From NCBI GenBank assembly GCA_049516635.1, contig JBEKSX010000017.1:1-44798 (forward strand): DNA of 44,798 bases. The letters run 5' to 3'. The stretch is from JBEKSX01 sp049516635. GTDB lineage: Bacteria > Bacteroidota > Ignavibacteria > Tepidaquicellales > OLB5. Positions within the stretch are counted from its first letter, which is position 1, and every line of letters starts with the position of its first letter. Below, one piece after another: positions 1 to 8,878 of this stretch. Below the pieces are notes generated by a model, which was given only the letters and a program-made list of their open reading frames with translations, ran no database searches and was not told where the DNA came from. The translations under genes and the position numbers were made by a program.

Positions 1-154
1 CCTTGTCATTCAATCTTTTTTGAGCATAAAATTTTAATCCTTCTTTTGTTTTGCATTGTTGAAAACCATATCGTGCATTTAAATAGTTTGACAATGTTGT
101 TTTGCCTGAACATATTTCGCCACTAAGTATTAAAATTATTTTTCTTTCTGCCAT
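1..154 (-). CDS. P-loop nucleotide kinase-like protein (5' part only)
   Basis: The start codon is at 154-152 and the frame stays open to the window edge, so about 51 N-terminal residues are visible. They begin MAERKIILILSG and contain a Walker A motif, GEICSGKTT, straight after a hydrophobic first strand. This layout is typical of small nucleotide, nucleoside or dephospho-CoA-type kinases and of some AAA-like P-loop proteins. The start overlaps the end of the upstream peptidase-macro gene by 19 bp, which implies translational coupling and a shared function. The substrate cannot be told because the LID and base-binding regions lie outside the window. A kinase coupled to a macro domain suggests nucleotide or ADP-ribose chemistry, but that is inference. 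Confidence 0.7.
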   Translation of the reverse strand, partial: MAERKIILILSGEICSGKTTLSNYLNARYGFQQCKTKEGLKFYAQKRLNDK

Positions 155-1512
155 GTTGATTCTTCTTTAAATAAAGTAAGATTAGACTTTAACTTTGAAC
201 TATATATAGTACCAGCTAAAAGATACACGTTTACTTCTAGGTTTCTAGAGATTAGCTCATCGTGAATCATACCTTGGATAATATTCCAGTCTCCTTTAGC
301 TTGTCCAGCACCAATTTGTGGCATGTGGATTGATGCTTTGAGCTTGATAGCTTCCTCGGAAAGTTTAATCAAGCATTTTCTCAAACTAGAATATTTTAAA
401 GGCACCTCTCCAGGTTTTGGATATAAACCCTTCTGTGCTAACATTTGGCATATAAACAAATCATCTTCTATTTTTATTAGCTGGATATTTCCCAATTTGA
501 AATTAGTTTTGTTAGTTTTCCATTCATCTAATTTCTTTTTAACGAGTGGATAATTCTTTGATAAGGATTTGCCAAAGCCTAAACCCATACCCGCATATGT
601 ATTAACAATTTGAACAATTATCTTTTTTCCTTCACCTCTTGGTTTTGTAGCATCACCAAATTCCAGTATAATTTTATTCTCTTGGTTTGTTAGATTGCTT
701 TCATTTGGAACTAAAAAGATTCCAACTCTTTGTGTCATATCTTTTTTAAGAGGTGTTAAACCAATAGAATATAGGGTTAATTTTTGACCCTTAAATATAT
801 CCCATTCTTCTATGTTTCTAGATGTCCAGCCAGGTCTTTTTGATTCATATACTTTTGAATGTGATGGTATCCTAAATTTCTTTGGTATTTCCAATTTCAA
901 AAACCTAGAAGCTTTAAAGTATTCAACAATTATCGAGTTTTCCTTCTTAAAAGCGCCTATGATTACACCACAAGGCTTATCAACAACTTCCGTAAATCTT
1001 AGAAAAACAGATTCAAGGGATGCCTTGTATTTGTTAGAGATATCTATTAAACTTTCAATTGTCAAATCGCAATTATTTGCCTCATTTGAAAAGGATGCGT
1101 ATGGGAGTAAGATCTCTGAAGCTGCCACATTACACAAAAATTCAAGTTCCCAGTCAAAATTATTATTTAATTCTCTATTACGTATTTCTTCATCACAATC
1201 AGAAAAAAGTGTATGCCCTATTTCATGAGCAATTGAAAAGTTAATTCTATTAGGGTTTTGAAAGGGGTTATATTCAATCTTGAATTGGTTTTTTTTAAAA
1301 CCAACTATCCTGGCATCATTAACAGAATCGTTAGGTATTATTTCTACATTCAAGAGCTTGGCCAAATCAATTGGGTTATATGGAGGTCCCTCCCATCCTT
1401 TTTCAAAGGCTTCTATTACTAACCGTCTTGCTCTTTCTCTAATTGCAGATACAGGATCTATTTCCCCTGTCTCATCTATGAGTCTTAATATAGATTTATT
1501 TTTCCAATTCAT
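136..1512 (-). CDS. ImmA/IrrE-type metallopeptidase fused to a C-terminal macro domain
   Basis: This 458-residue protein has two recognisable parts. The N-terminal part (about 25-230) is an ImmA/IrrE (COG2856-like) zinc peptidase with the motif HEIGH at residues 96-100 and a probable third ligand, a Glu near 124, in the helix before ASEILLP. In the family, such enzymes cleave repressors in phage, conjugative-element or stress circuits. The C-terminal part (about 285-435) looks like a macro domain: it opens with GDATKP, has a glycine-rich loop (GMGLGFGKSL) and ends with an IHMPQIGAGQAKGDW segment like those of Poa1p/ADP-ribose-phosphatase macro domains. Macro domains bind or hydrolyse ADP-ribose derivatives. 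The gene is AT-rich compared with purE next to it and overlaps the following kinase gene by 19 bp. The two-domain assignment is fairly safe. The biological role (defence, toxin control or stress) is unknown. Confidence 0.8.
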   Translation of the reverse strand: MNWKNKSILRLIDETGEIDPVSAIRERARRLVIEAFEKGWEGPPYNPIDLAKLLNVEIIPNDSVNDARIVGFKKNQFKIEYNPFQNPNRINFSIAHEIGHTLFSDCDEEIRNRELNNNFDWELEFLCNVAASEILLPYASFSNEANNCDLTIESLIDISNKYKASLESVFLRFTEVVDKPCGVIIGAFKKENSIIVEYFKASRFLKLEIPKKFRIPSHSKVYESKRPGWTSRNIEEWDIFKGQKLTLYSIGLTPLKKDMTQRVGIFLVPNESNLTNQENKIILEFGDATKPRGEGKKIIVQIVNTYAGMGLGFGKSLSKNYPLVKKKLDEWKTNKTNFKLGNIQLIKIEDDLFICQMLAQKGLYPKPGEVPLKYSSLRKCLIKLSEEAIKLKASIHMPQIGAGQAKGDWNIIQGMIHDELISRNLEVNVYLLAGTIYSSKLKSNLTLFKEESTWQKEK

Positions 1513-1712
1513 TTTCTATTATTTAATTTTATTATTCATTTAAAATTGTATTTTTAATGTCAAAGAAAACGAAAAAAAGGCAAAGCTTTTAATTTTTATT
1601 ATATAATAATTATAAAATTTTAGTATTATTAGTATAATTATTGTTTCAAAATATTTCTATTGGGCGTCGTATTTTATATTTTATGAATATAGGCATCCAT
1701 AAACAGAGTCTT

Positions 1713-2204
1713 CTACCTCAATTTCTCATTTTTTTTCATCGATTCATCTTCAAGCTTCTTCTTGTAGTCAGCCATTTTATCCGCTATTTTCTTATCACCC
1801 GTTGCCAGTATTTCCATAGCAAGAAGTCCTGCGTTCTTTGCGGCATTGATACCCACGGTAGCAACCGGAACACCCGGAGGCATCTGGACTATCGAAAGAA
1901 GAGAATCCAGCCCGTCGAGCGATCTTGATTTAATAGGCACTCCTATCACCGGCAGCGGAAAATGTGCTGCAATCACACCGGGCAGGTGTGCGGCTCCCCC
2001 TGCACCTGCTATGATAACCTTCAATCCTCTGCCTGTAGCGCCCGATGCATATTTAGCGGTAATATCTGGAGTCCTGTGTGCGGAAAGTATGGTCATTTCG
2101 CATTCCACACCAAACTCTTTGCAAACAGCTTCCGCTTCTTTCATGATAGGGATATCGGAGTCGCTTCCCATGATGATCCCGACTAAAATATTTTTTTTCT
2201 TCAT
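1713..2204 (-). CDS. purE: N5-carboxyaminoimidazole ribonucleotide mutase (PurE)
   Basis: PurE moves the carboxyl group of N5-CAIR to give CAIR in cytosolic purine synthesis. The 163 residues match the usual length of class I PurE. Near the start is the nucleotide-binding GSDSD loop (residues 13-17), then SAHRTP near residue 41, and the conserved GAGGAAHLPGV segment near residue 67. The lysine-rich C-terminal tail (KKKLEDES) is common. No purK lies nearby. The gene starts 71 bp beyond the end of the HAD phosphatase gene on the same strand, so the two may be cotranscribed, but nothing functional ties them. Confidence 0.97.
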   Translation of the reverse strand: MKKKNILVGIIMGSDSDIPIMKEAEAVCKEFGVECEMTILSAHRTPDITAKYASGATGRGLKVIIAGAGGAAHLPGVIAAHFPLPVIGVPIKSRSLDGLDSLLSIVQMPPGVPVATVGINAAKNAGLLAMEILATGDKKIADKMADYKKKLEDESMKKNEKLR

Positions 2205-2275
2205 AAACTATATATCTTTTTAATTAAAAGAACCGTGTCATTTTTTAATGGTGTAAATAAGATTTTACAAATTCA

Positions 2276-3160
2276 TTATTGGCCGTAAAATCTGTTTGCA
2301 TTAGTTTTCACTGGAGGCAGATCTTTTATTGCTCCCGTTTTATAGTTCAAAACCAGTTCCAGTACCTCGCTTACCGCATCTTCATCGTTGGTTGAGTTTG
2401 TTATATAATCAGCTTTTCGTTTTAGCTCGGGGATTGCATTCTGTACTGCAAAGTTGTAGGCACCGTAATTAAATAAAGGCATATCATTATGCCAATCGCC
2501 TATCACTGCAATGTTCCTGCGTTTTAGGTTCAGATGTTTTACAAGGCGTTTAACGCTATTTAATTTATCACTTCCGTTTTTCTTAATTGTGAGAAGGTAA
2601 TATTCGTTTGAGGGAGATTTAGTGACGTTGTAATATACTCCCATAGTATGCGGGAACTTAAAATATTCCCGGATAACTTTCAGGCTTCCCTTATCCTCGC
2701 AGTAGATGAGGATCTCAAGTATGTTCTTCAAACCTTCAAATGATGAAACTTCTTTTATGGGCGCATTAAGACGAGTGTACTCCTTGATAACGGAGTTCTT
2801 CGGGGTGATGTAGAGATGTTCTTCGTTGCACATTGTTATCTTCCCGTAATTTTGTTCGGCAAGACGTATAGCCTTTTTTATAACTGAATCTTTTATAGCT
2901 CCTTTATATATTATCTCTCCCTTCCTGTCTTCTATGAGCGCGCCATCAAGTGTGATGATCGGTGTATCAACCTCCATCAGGTCCGCTATGTGTTTTGAAT
3001 AATAGAAAGACCTGGCAGAGGACAGAGTACAGTTGATATCATGCTTTCTAAGCTCCCTGGAAAGGTATAGTGTTTTATCGCCAACCTGACCGCTTTTATC
3101 AACGAGTGTTCCATCAATGTCAATTACTATAAGCTTTATGTCATTTAATCTGTGTATCAT
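2276..3160 (-). CDS. Cof-type HAD-superfamily phosphatase
   Basis: The 294-residue protein opens with the HAD motif I, DIDGTLVD (about 14-21), in which the first Asp is the nucleophile. The lysine of motif III lies in the KLNSVKRLVKHLNL region, and motif IV is GDWHNDMPLF, the usual Cof-family GDxxND variant. Between them is the large C2-type cap domain that sets substrate choice. Family members dephosphorylate sugar phosphates, nucleotides or FMN, and the specificity cannot be read from sequence. The gene lies upstream of purE in the same orientation. Confidence 0.9.
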   Translation of the reverse strand: MIHRLNDIKLIVIDIDGTLVDKSGQVGDKTLYLSRELRKHDINCTLSSARSFYYSKHIADLMEVDTPIITLDGALIEDRKGEIIYKGAIKDSVIKKAIRLAEQNYGKITMCNEEHLYITPKNSVIKEYTRLNAPIKEVSSFEGLKNILEILIYCEDKGSLKVIREYFKFPHTMGVYYNVTKSPSNEYYLLTIKKNGSDKLNSVKRLVKHLNLKRRNIAVIGDWHNDMPLFNYGAYNFAVQNAIPELKRKADYITNSTNDEDAVSEVLELVLNYKTGAIKDLPPVKTNANRFYGQ

Positions 3161-3341
3161 TAATAAGCTTCATTCTTAGGAAAATATAATTTAATAATAG
3201 AAGTCTATAAATAATATGCAATTGTAATAACAAATCTTTGTCCAAAATGAAATCTGACCAAATTAATACAGATGAAAAATTTCAAGCTTTTTGATAATGG
3301 AATTTATAATCAATAACGCATTTAGCATTAATTTTTGCTTC

Positions 3342-3392
3342 TAACCCCCCTGTGTCCCCCCTTTAATCAAAGGGGGGATTTAGGGGGGTTTT
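3342..3392. repeat. Solo C/G-run nested palindrome (DUF559-associated family)
   Basis: The outer arms AACCCCCC and GGGGGGTT enclose an inner hairpin CCCCCCTTTAAT/CAAAGGGGGG. The same design recurs at 13337-13397, 29192-29244 and 29807-29869. This copy has no DUF559 gene beside it. Confidence 0.85.
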
Positions 3393-3463
3393 AGGTTAAG
3401 ATTGAGAATTGATAAAATATTTTTAATAATAATTAAGCAGACAATGAGCTAAACCCTAAATTA

Positions 3464-3489
3464 TTGATAATTTTTGCACTGTATCTTTG
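3464..3489 (+). promoter_or_regulatory. Probable Bacteroidota-type promoter of leuS
   Basis: TATCTTTG at 3482-3489 matches the TAnnTTTG -7 element, and TTG at 3464-3466 lies 15 bases upstream, slightly closer than the usual 19-21. The predicted transcript start is close to 3495, giving a short leader before the GTG at 3509. Confidence 0.5.
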
Positions 3490-3508
3490 AGGTCAATAGC
3501 TTAAATTT

Positions 3509-5932
3509 GTGGATATGAAATTTAATTTTAATGAAATAGATAAAAAGTGGCAGAAATACTGGGAGGAGAATAAAATATTCAAGGCGGAGATAGACCATTC
3601 AAGACCAAAATATTATTGCCTCGATTTCTTTCCCTATCCCTCTTCGGAAGGGCTTCATGTAGGGCATCCGGAGGGTTATACTGCTACAGATATTATGTCG
3701 CGTTACAAACGGATGAAAGGGTTTAATGTGCTTCATCCTATCGGGTGGGATACGTTCGGTCTTCCTGCCGAACAATACGCAATTAAAACCGGTATTCATC
3801 CAAGGATTACTATACAGAAGAGCAAAGAAAACTTCAAAAGACAATTGAAGTCTATAGGTTTTTCTTATGACTGGGACAGGGAAATAGCTACGAATGACCC
3901 CGGATATTATAAATGGACTCAATGGATATTTCTACAGCTTTATAAAAAAGGACTTGCATATCAAGCTGAGGTTCCGGTAAACTGGTGCTCGGAACTCGGA
4001 ACTGTCCTTGCGAATGAGGAAGTACCCGAACAAATGGAGAAAGGTTACTCGGTCGAACGGAGACCTATGAAACAATGGATGCTGAAGATAACAGAATACG
4101 CGGAACGCCTGCTGATGGATCTTGACCTGCTTAACTGGCCCGAAAGCACCAAAGAAATGCAGCGGAACTGGATCGGGAAATCGACCGGTGCCAGGGTAAT
4201 TTTTAAGCTGAAAAATTTTGATCTAACTCTGGAAATATTTACAACCAGACCCGATACACTCTGGGGTGCTACTTATATGGTTATTGCTCCTGAACACCCT
4301 TATGTGGATAAAATAACTTCCGAAAGCAGCCGGACATTGGTAGATATTTACAGAGATAGTATAAAGAGCAAATCCGATCTGGAAAGACAGCAGATGGAGA
4401 AGGAAAAAACGGGAGTATTTACCGGTGCATATGCCGTCAACCCTGTTAATAATAAGGAAATTCCTATCTGGATCTCTGACTATGTTCTGATGGGTTACGG
4501 AACTGGTGCTATTATGGCTGTTCCGGGTCATGACCAGCGTGACTGGGAGTTTGCACATAAATTCCATCTTCCCATTATCGAGGTTGTTCAGGGAGGCAAT
4601 ATAAAAAAAGAGGCATATGTAGAAGAAGGTACTGCGATCAATTCAGGTTTTATAAACGGATTAAAGACACCTGATGCAATTAAGAAAGTGATCGATTGGC
4701 TTGAACAGAATAAATTGGGGAAAGCGGCTGTTCAGTACAAGCTTCGTGACTGGCTCTTTTCACGCCAGCGTTATTGGGGCGAACCGTTCCCAATAATCTA
4801 TCTTGAAGACGGAACGGTTAAACCTCTCGCCGAGGATGAGCTTCCGGTTACACTTCCGGATGTTGATTCTTACAAGCCAGCCGGGACAGGAGAGTCTCCG
4901 CTTGCGGCAATTCCCTCCTGGGTAAATACTATCGATAAAGAAACAGGAAAACCTGCTAAGCGTGAAACCAATACCATGCCCCAGTGGGCAGGGTCATGCT
5001 GGTATTACCTGCGATTTCTGGATCCGCATAATGACAAAGAATTTTGCAGCAAAGAAATAGAAAAATACTGGATGCCGGTAGACCTCTACCTTGGTGGAGC
5101 AGAGCACGCTGTACTCCATCTGCTCTACGCAAGATTCTGGCATAAGGTATTGTTCGACCTGGGATACGTTTCCACGAGGGAGCCGTTCATGCGTTTGTAT
5201 CACCAGGGGATGATACTGGGTGAAGATTCCAACAAAATGTCGAAATCGCGCGGCAACGTGGTGAACCCCGATGACATTGTAAATAACTATGGTGCAGATT
5301 CGTTCCGGTTGTTCGAGATGTTCCTCGGACCCCTGTCTGCGTCAAAGCCATGGTCAACACGGGGTATAGAAGGAGTTTTCAGGTTTCTTAACCGCGTGTG
5401 GCGTTTATTCATTGATGAGAACGGAAATCTGAATCCGGCAATACAGGATATCGAGGCTGATAAGGAAGTTGACATTATAATCAATAAAATGATAAAAGCC
5501 GTGACTGATGATATTGAAGATATGGACATGAAGTATAATACATGTGTCAGCGAGCTAATGATATTTGTAAATGAGATATCAAAGCAGCAGGCTATGCCTA
5601 AACAGGTAATGGAAAAATTTGTTAAGGTTCTTGCTCCCTTTGCCCCGCATATTGCAGAAGAACTCTGGGAGAAATTAGGGCATAAAGGGAGCATCAGCCT
5701 GGAGAAATGGCCGGACTATGACCCGAAGAAATTAAGCAGGAACATGGTTCTTATCGTCGTACAGGTGAACGGAAAAGTAAGAACAAGGATCGAAGTTGAA
5801 AAAGATACAGCAGATGATAAAGTTTTATCGCTGGTCAAAGCTGACGATAAAGTGAAAAGATATCTGGAAGGAAAGAAGATAGTTAAAGAGATAATTGTTA
5901 AAAATAAACTGGTTAATATTGTTGTAAACTGA
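3509..5932 (+). CDS. leuS: Leucyl-tRNA synthetase
   Basis: This class I synthetase charges tRNA-Leu. Of 807 residues, the HIGH-type signature HVGHPEG lies near residue 50 and KMSKS near 576. The CP1 editing domain is present, with its threonine-rich TTRPDTLWG and GTGAIMAVPGHDQRDWEF segments, and the anticodon-binding domain (FAPHIAEELWEKLGHKG) and a C-terminal domain follow. The frame opens with GTG at 3509. An ATG two codons later, at 3515, gives MKFNFNEIDKKW and is an equally good start. At 807 residues it is shorter than E. coli LeuRS (860). The DUF2203 gene begins 2 bp after the stop. Confidence 0.98.
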   Translation: MDMKFNFNEIDKKWQKYWEENKIFKAEIDHSRPKYYCLDFFPYPSSEGLHVGHPEGYTATDIMSRYKRMKGFNVLHPIGWDTFGLPAEQYAIKTGIHPRITIQKSKENFKRQLKSIGFSYDWDREIATNDPGYYKWTQWIFLQLYKKGLAYQAEVPVNWCSELGTVLANEEVPEQMEKGYSVERRPMKQWMLKITEYAERLLMDLDLLNWPESTKEMQRNWIGKSTGARVIFKLKNFDLTLEIFTTRPDTLWGATYMVIAPEHPYVDKITSESSRTLVDIYRDSIKSKSDLERQQMEKEKTGVFTGAYAVNPVNNKEIPIWISDYVLMGYGTGAIMAVPGHDQRDWEFAHKFHLPIIEVVQGGNIKKEAYVEEGTAINSGFINGLKTPDAIKKVIDWLEQNKLGKAAVQYKLRDWLFSRQRYWGEPFPIIYLEDGTVKPLAEDELPVTLPDVDSYKPAGTGESPLAAIPSWVNTIDKETGKPAKRETNTMPQWAGSCWYYLRFLDPHNDKEFCSKEIEKYWMPVDLYLGGAEHAVLHLLYARFWHKVLFDLGYVSTREPFMRLYHQGMILGEDSNKMSKSRGNVVNPDDIVNNYGADSFRLFEMFLGPLSASKPWSTRGIEGVFRFLNRVWRLFIDENGNLNPAIQDIEADKEVDIIINKMIKAVTDDIEDMDMKYNTCVSELMIFVNEISKQQAMPKQVMEKFVKVLAPFAPHIAEELWEKLGHKGSISLEKWPDYDPKKLSRNMVLIVVQVNGKVRTRIEVEKDTADDKVLSLVKADDKVKRYLEGKKIVKEIIVKNKLVNIVVN

Positions 5933-5934
5933 TC

Positions 5935-6321
5935 ATGCTCCACGAGAAGCATTTTTCGCTGCAGGAGGCAGAGACTATTCTAAAGAAGATCAAACCTCTG
6001 GTCGAAGATATGGTGAAAATGAAGAAGATTCTTGACCGGAAGGGATTCGATATTTATATTCATCAGTATTTCGGGGGAGGGGGACCGAACGGTACAGGTT
6101 CATTTCCGGTTGAGATGGACCGCCTGATAGAGGATATGAAATCTATCTCAGCCGAGGGAGTAGTTATAAAAGGGATAGATTCCGGGCTGATAGATTTTCC
6201 TCATGTAAGATACAACGGCGAAGAAGTTTATCTGTGCTGGAAGCTGGGAGAAAAAAATCTCGGTTTTTGGCATACGATCTCCGGCGGCTACTCAGGAAGA
6301 AAAAAGATCGAAGAGCTTTAA
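5935..6321 (+). CDS. DUF2203 family protein
   Basis: The 128-residue protein matches the DUF2203 pattern: an N-terminal helix with SLQEAETILKKIKPLVEDM, a central GVVIKGIDSGLIDFPHVRYNGEEV-type strand pair (abridged here), then VYLCWKLGE and FWHTISGGYSGR. It has no signal peptide or membrane segment and should be cytosolic. No biochemical role is established for the family. It starts 2 bp after leuS, so it is almost certainly cotranscribed with it. Proline dehydrogenase follows after 49 bp. Confidence 0.85.
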   Translation: MLHEKHFSLQEAETILKKIKPLVEDMVKMKKILDRKGFDIYIHQYFGGGGPNGTGSFPVEMDRLIEDMKSISAEGVVIKGIDSGLIDFPHVRYNGEEVYLCWKLGEKNLGFWHTISGGYSGRKKIEEL

Positions 6322-6370
6322 TTAACATACCCGCAATAATAAATGAGGGCTTTAAATTAAATATAAAAAT

Positions 6371-7270
6371 ATGGGCTTTATTAATAAATCTATAGTAAAA
6401 TTATTTCCTCTTGTTCCTAGAAAGATAGTCAGAAGGTTTGCAAATAAATACATCGCAGGCGATAAGCTTTCCGATGCTGTCGAGCTTGCGAAGCGGCTTA
6501 ATGATAAAGGCATCATGGGAACGATGGATGTTCTTGGGGAAAATATCTCTACAAAAGAAGAAGCTGTGGTTTCCAGGAACGAATGCATTGAAGTTATTGA
6601 CGCGATCGATAAGAACAAGCTTAATTCGAATATCTCAATAAAGCTTACACAAATGGGTCTAAAGATAGATCTCGATTTTTGCCTCAAAAATCTGGAAGAT
6701 ATAATGGATGCAGCTAAAAGTGTTAACCAGTTCATTAGAGTAGACATGGAAGATTCTTCATGCACCAAAGACACGATAAAAACTTTCCTGTCTGCCAGGG
6801 ATTATTATCCCCGGTGCGGTATCGTTCTTCAAGCATGTTTGCGGAGAACTTATGCCGATGTACAGGAACTAATAAAATCTCATACTAACTTCAGGCTTTG
6901 CAAAGGAATTTATATTGAGCCGGTGGAGATAGCTTACAGAAAAAAAGAGGAAGTGAACGAGCATTACCTGAAAATACTCCGTGTTATGCTCGAGAGCGGC
7001 TCATACGTCGGGATTGCAACTCATGATGATAAGCTCATAGAGGGTGCATATAAGATGATCGATGAATTGAAGAAGAAAAGAGATGAATATGAATTTCAGA
7101 TGCTCCTTGGTGTGAGAGAAAATTTAAGGGATAAAATCGTAAAAGACGGGCACAGGCTGAGAGTCTATATTCCGTTCGGGGAACACTGGTATAATTATTC
7201 ACTGCGCAGGTTCCAGGAAAACCCCGAGGTTATGAGCTATGTTATAAAGAGCGTTTTTACAAAAAATTGA
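6371..7270 (+). CDS. Proline dehydrogenase (FAD-dependent)
   Basis: This single-domain proline dehydrogenase has 299 residues and oxidises proline to pyrroline-5-carboxylate, passing electrons to the quinone pool. Family landmarks are the LCKGIYIEP strand, the THDDKLI turn, the FQMLLGVRENLRDKI segment that holds the flavin, and the C-terminal RVYIPFGEHWYNYSLRRFQENP helix region (abridged), whose two Arg bind the proline carboxylate. It lacks the P5C dehydrogenase half found in PutA, so that step must be encoded elsewhere. It lies downstream of leuS and the DUF2203 gene on the same strand. Confidence 0.95.
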   Translation: MGFINKSIVKLFPLVPRKIVRRFANKYIAGDKLSDAVELAKRLNDKGIMGTMDVLGENISTKEEAVVSRNECIEVIDAIDKNKLNSNISIKLTQMGLKIDLDFCLKNLEDIMDAAKSVNQFIRVDMEDSSCTKDTIKTFLSARDYYPRCGIVLQACLRRTYADVQELIKSHTNFRLCKGIYIEPVEIAYRKKEEVNEHYLKILRVMLESGSYVGIATHDDKLIEGAYKMIDELKKKRDEYEFQMLLGVRENLRDKIVKDGHRLRVYIPFGEHWYNYSLRRFQENPEVMSYVIKSVFTKN

Positions 7271-7329
7271 TACTGTTCTAAGCGCAAAAGCAAACATAAC
7301 TTTGCAATAGCTGATAATACCCGAAAGTC

Positions 7330-7830
7330 CTAATTTTCTTTCTTGATTTTTGTTGTATCGGTTTTCTCTTTGCCGTTATCCTGTGATTTCATTTTTACCG
7401 TGACGGTTCCTTTGTCCTGATCATAGTTGGTTTCATATGTGATCAGGTTCGATTTTGCCGGTCCGTGGGTAACGGTGCCGTCGAGGTCATATTCTGATCC
7501 GTGGCATGGGCAAACGAATTTATTACCCGTAACATCCACTGTACATCCTTTATGCCTGCAGATGAGATTGACCGCCAGGAATTTTGTTTGTGAAAGCCGT
7601 ACCAGGACATTCTCATCATCCAGATTAATGTAGCCGTTCACCGCAGAAAGAGAGGAATTTTGAGGGTCCGAGAGCTTAATGATTATATCACCGCCGTATT
7701 TACGGGAACCTGAATAACCGTTAGAAGCAAAGATTTTATCAAGTTCAAGATTCGAAATAAAGGTACCTCCGATGAATATTCCGAGGGCGGTTCTTTTAAT
7801 GAAGTCTCTTCTTGAGATTTTATCCGGCAT
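7330..7830 (-). CDS. Tat-exported Rieske [2Fe-2S] protein
   Basis: The 166-residue protein begins with a twin-arginine signal, SRRDFIKRTALGIF, and a short hydrophobic stretch that could stay as a membrane anchor. The Rieske domain follows, with cluster motifs CRHKGC and CPCHGSEYD, each giving Cys and His ligands and the two disulfide Cys. This pattern is that of the Rieske subunit of cytochrome bc/b6f or alternative complexes, and of stand-alone Rieske proteins. No cytochrome b or c1 gene is adjacent, so the partner is unknown. The tail (KEKTDTTKIKKEN) is lysine-rich and probably disordered. Confidence 0.9.
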   Translation of the reverse strand: MPDKISRRDFIKRTALGIFIGGTFISNLELDKIFASNGYSGSRKYGGDIIIKLSDPQNSSLSAVNGYINLDDENVLVRLSQTKFLAVNLICRHKGCTVDVTGNKFVCPCHGSEYDLDGTVTHGPAKSNLITYETNYDQDKGTVTVKMKSQDNGKEKTDTTKIKKEN

Positions 7831-8041
7831 ATGCGATTCTTTCTTATATTTATTCGAATATATTAAATTAAATATGTAATATCACCTGTTATATATTAAT
7901 TTATGAACAATCTCCGACAAATTCAATATAATATTAACGAAAATGAATATCACCTCACTTACCCGGACTGCTGTAATTGAAAAAGAGAGTAAATAAGCAT
8001 AATTTACCAAAATAATAAAAGTTAAATAACTAAATAAGACA

Positions 8042-8878
8042 TTGGAAATAAGAAAAGAAATTGAGCTGTTATTTGGAAAAGGAAAGTTGACAGCTAAAGA
8101 AACAAGCAGGGCATCATTGATATTTAAAGAGCTGATAAAATTGCTTAATACCGGGAAGGTCCGTGCTGCCGAGAAAAAGAACGGTGCATGGCAGGCTAAT
8201 ACGTGGGTAAAAAAAGGAATCCTTCTCGGATTCAGAATAGGCAGGCTGAAAGATGTGTCCATCAACAGTAATTTCAGGTACTTCGATAAGCATACATTGA
8301 AGCTCAAAGCTGTTAAACTTTCCGATAAAATTCGTGAAGTGCCCGGCGGCTCTGCGATTAGGGATGGGTGCTATATAGGCAAAGGAGTTATATGCATGCC
8401 GCCGATGTATATTAACATTGGTGCATATGTTGACGATAACACCCTCATCGATTCCCACGCTCTCGTAGGTTCATGCGCGCAGCTCGGAAAGAATATACAC
8501 GTGTCGGCGGCGGCACAGATCGGCGGCGTGCTTGAACCGATAAATTCCGTTCCCGTGATAATAGAAGATGATGTGATGATAGGAGGTAATGCAGGGATAT
8601 ATGAAGGTACCATTGTATCGAGACGGGCTGTCATAGGCGCAGGGTGCATAATTACGGGCTCAACCCCCGTATATGACTCGGTCAGGGGTCTGGTTTATAA
8701 AAAGACCAAAGATACACCGCTTGTTATTCCCGAAAATGCTGTGGTGGTTGCAGGCTCCAGGCCTTTACTCTCGGACTTTGGAGTTGAAAATAAGCTGTCC
8801 ATCTATACCCCGGTGATAATAAAATACCGTGATGAAAAGACCGATGCGTCAACCGCCCTGGAAGAAACTTTGAGATGA
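8042..8878 (+). CDS. dapD: 2,3,4,5-tetrahydropyridine-2,6-dicarboxylate N-succinyltransferase
   Basis: DapD succinylates tetrahydrodipicolinate in the succinylase branch of lysine and diaminopimelate synthesis. The 278 residues align with DapD end to end: an N-terminal helical domain (LNTGKVRAAEKKNGAW), then a left-handed beta-helix built from hexapeptide turns (INIGAYVDDNTLIDSHALVG, IGKN/LGKN, IGGVLEP). The start is TTG at 8042, chosen because the N-terminus then matches the family length. No better ATG lies upstream. It overlaps the metallophosphoesterase gene by 4 bp (ATGA). lysA, the last enzyme of the route, is also in this window at 24731. Confidence 0.95.
   Translation: MEIRKEIELLFGKGKLTAKETSRASLIFKELIKLLNTGKVRAAEKKNGAWQANTWVKKGILLGFRIGRLKDVSINSNFRYFDKHTLKLKAVKLSDKIREVPGGSAIRDGCYIGKGVICMPPMYINIGAYVDDNTLIDSHALVGSCAQLGKNIHVSAAAQIGGVLEPINSVPVIIEDDVMIGGNAGIYEGTIVSRRAVIGAGCIITGSTPVYDSVRGLVYKKTKDTPLVIPENAVVVAGSRPLLSDFGVENKLSIYTPVIIKYRDEKTDASTALEETLR

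Larger units (their letters stand above)
3161..3508. other. Intergenic region between divergent HAD phosphatase and leuS
   Basis: This 348-bp AT-rich stretch separates two divergent genes. It holds one gene-less copy of the CCCCCC/TTTAAT palindromic repeat (3342-3392) and the likely leuS promoter (3464-3489). I see no open frame that looks like a gene. Confidence 0.7.
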
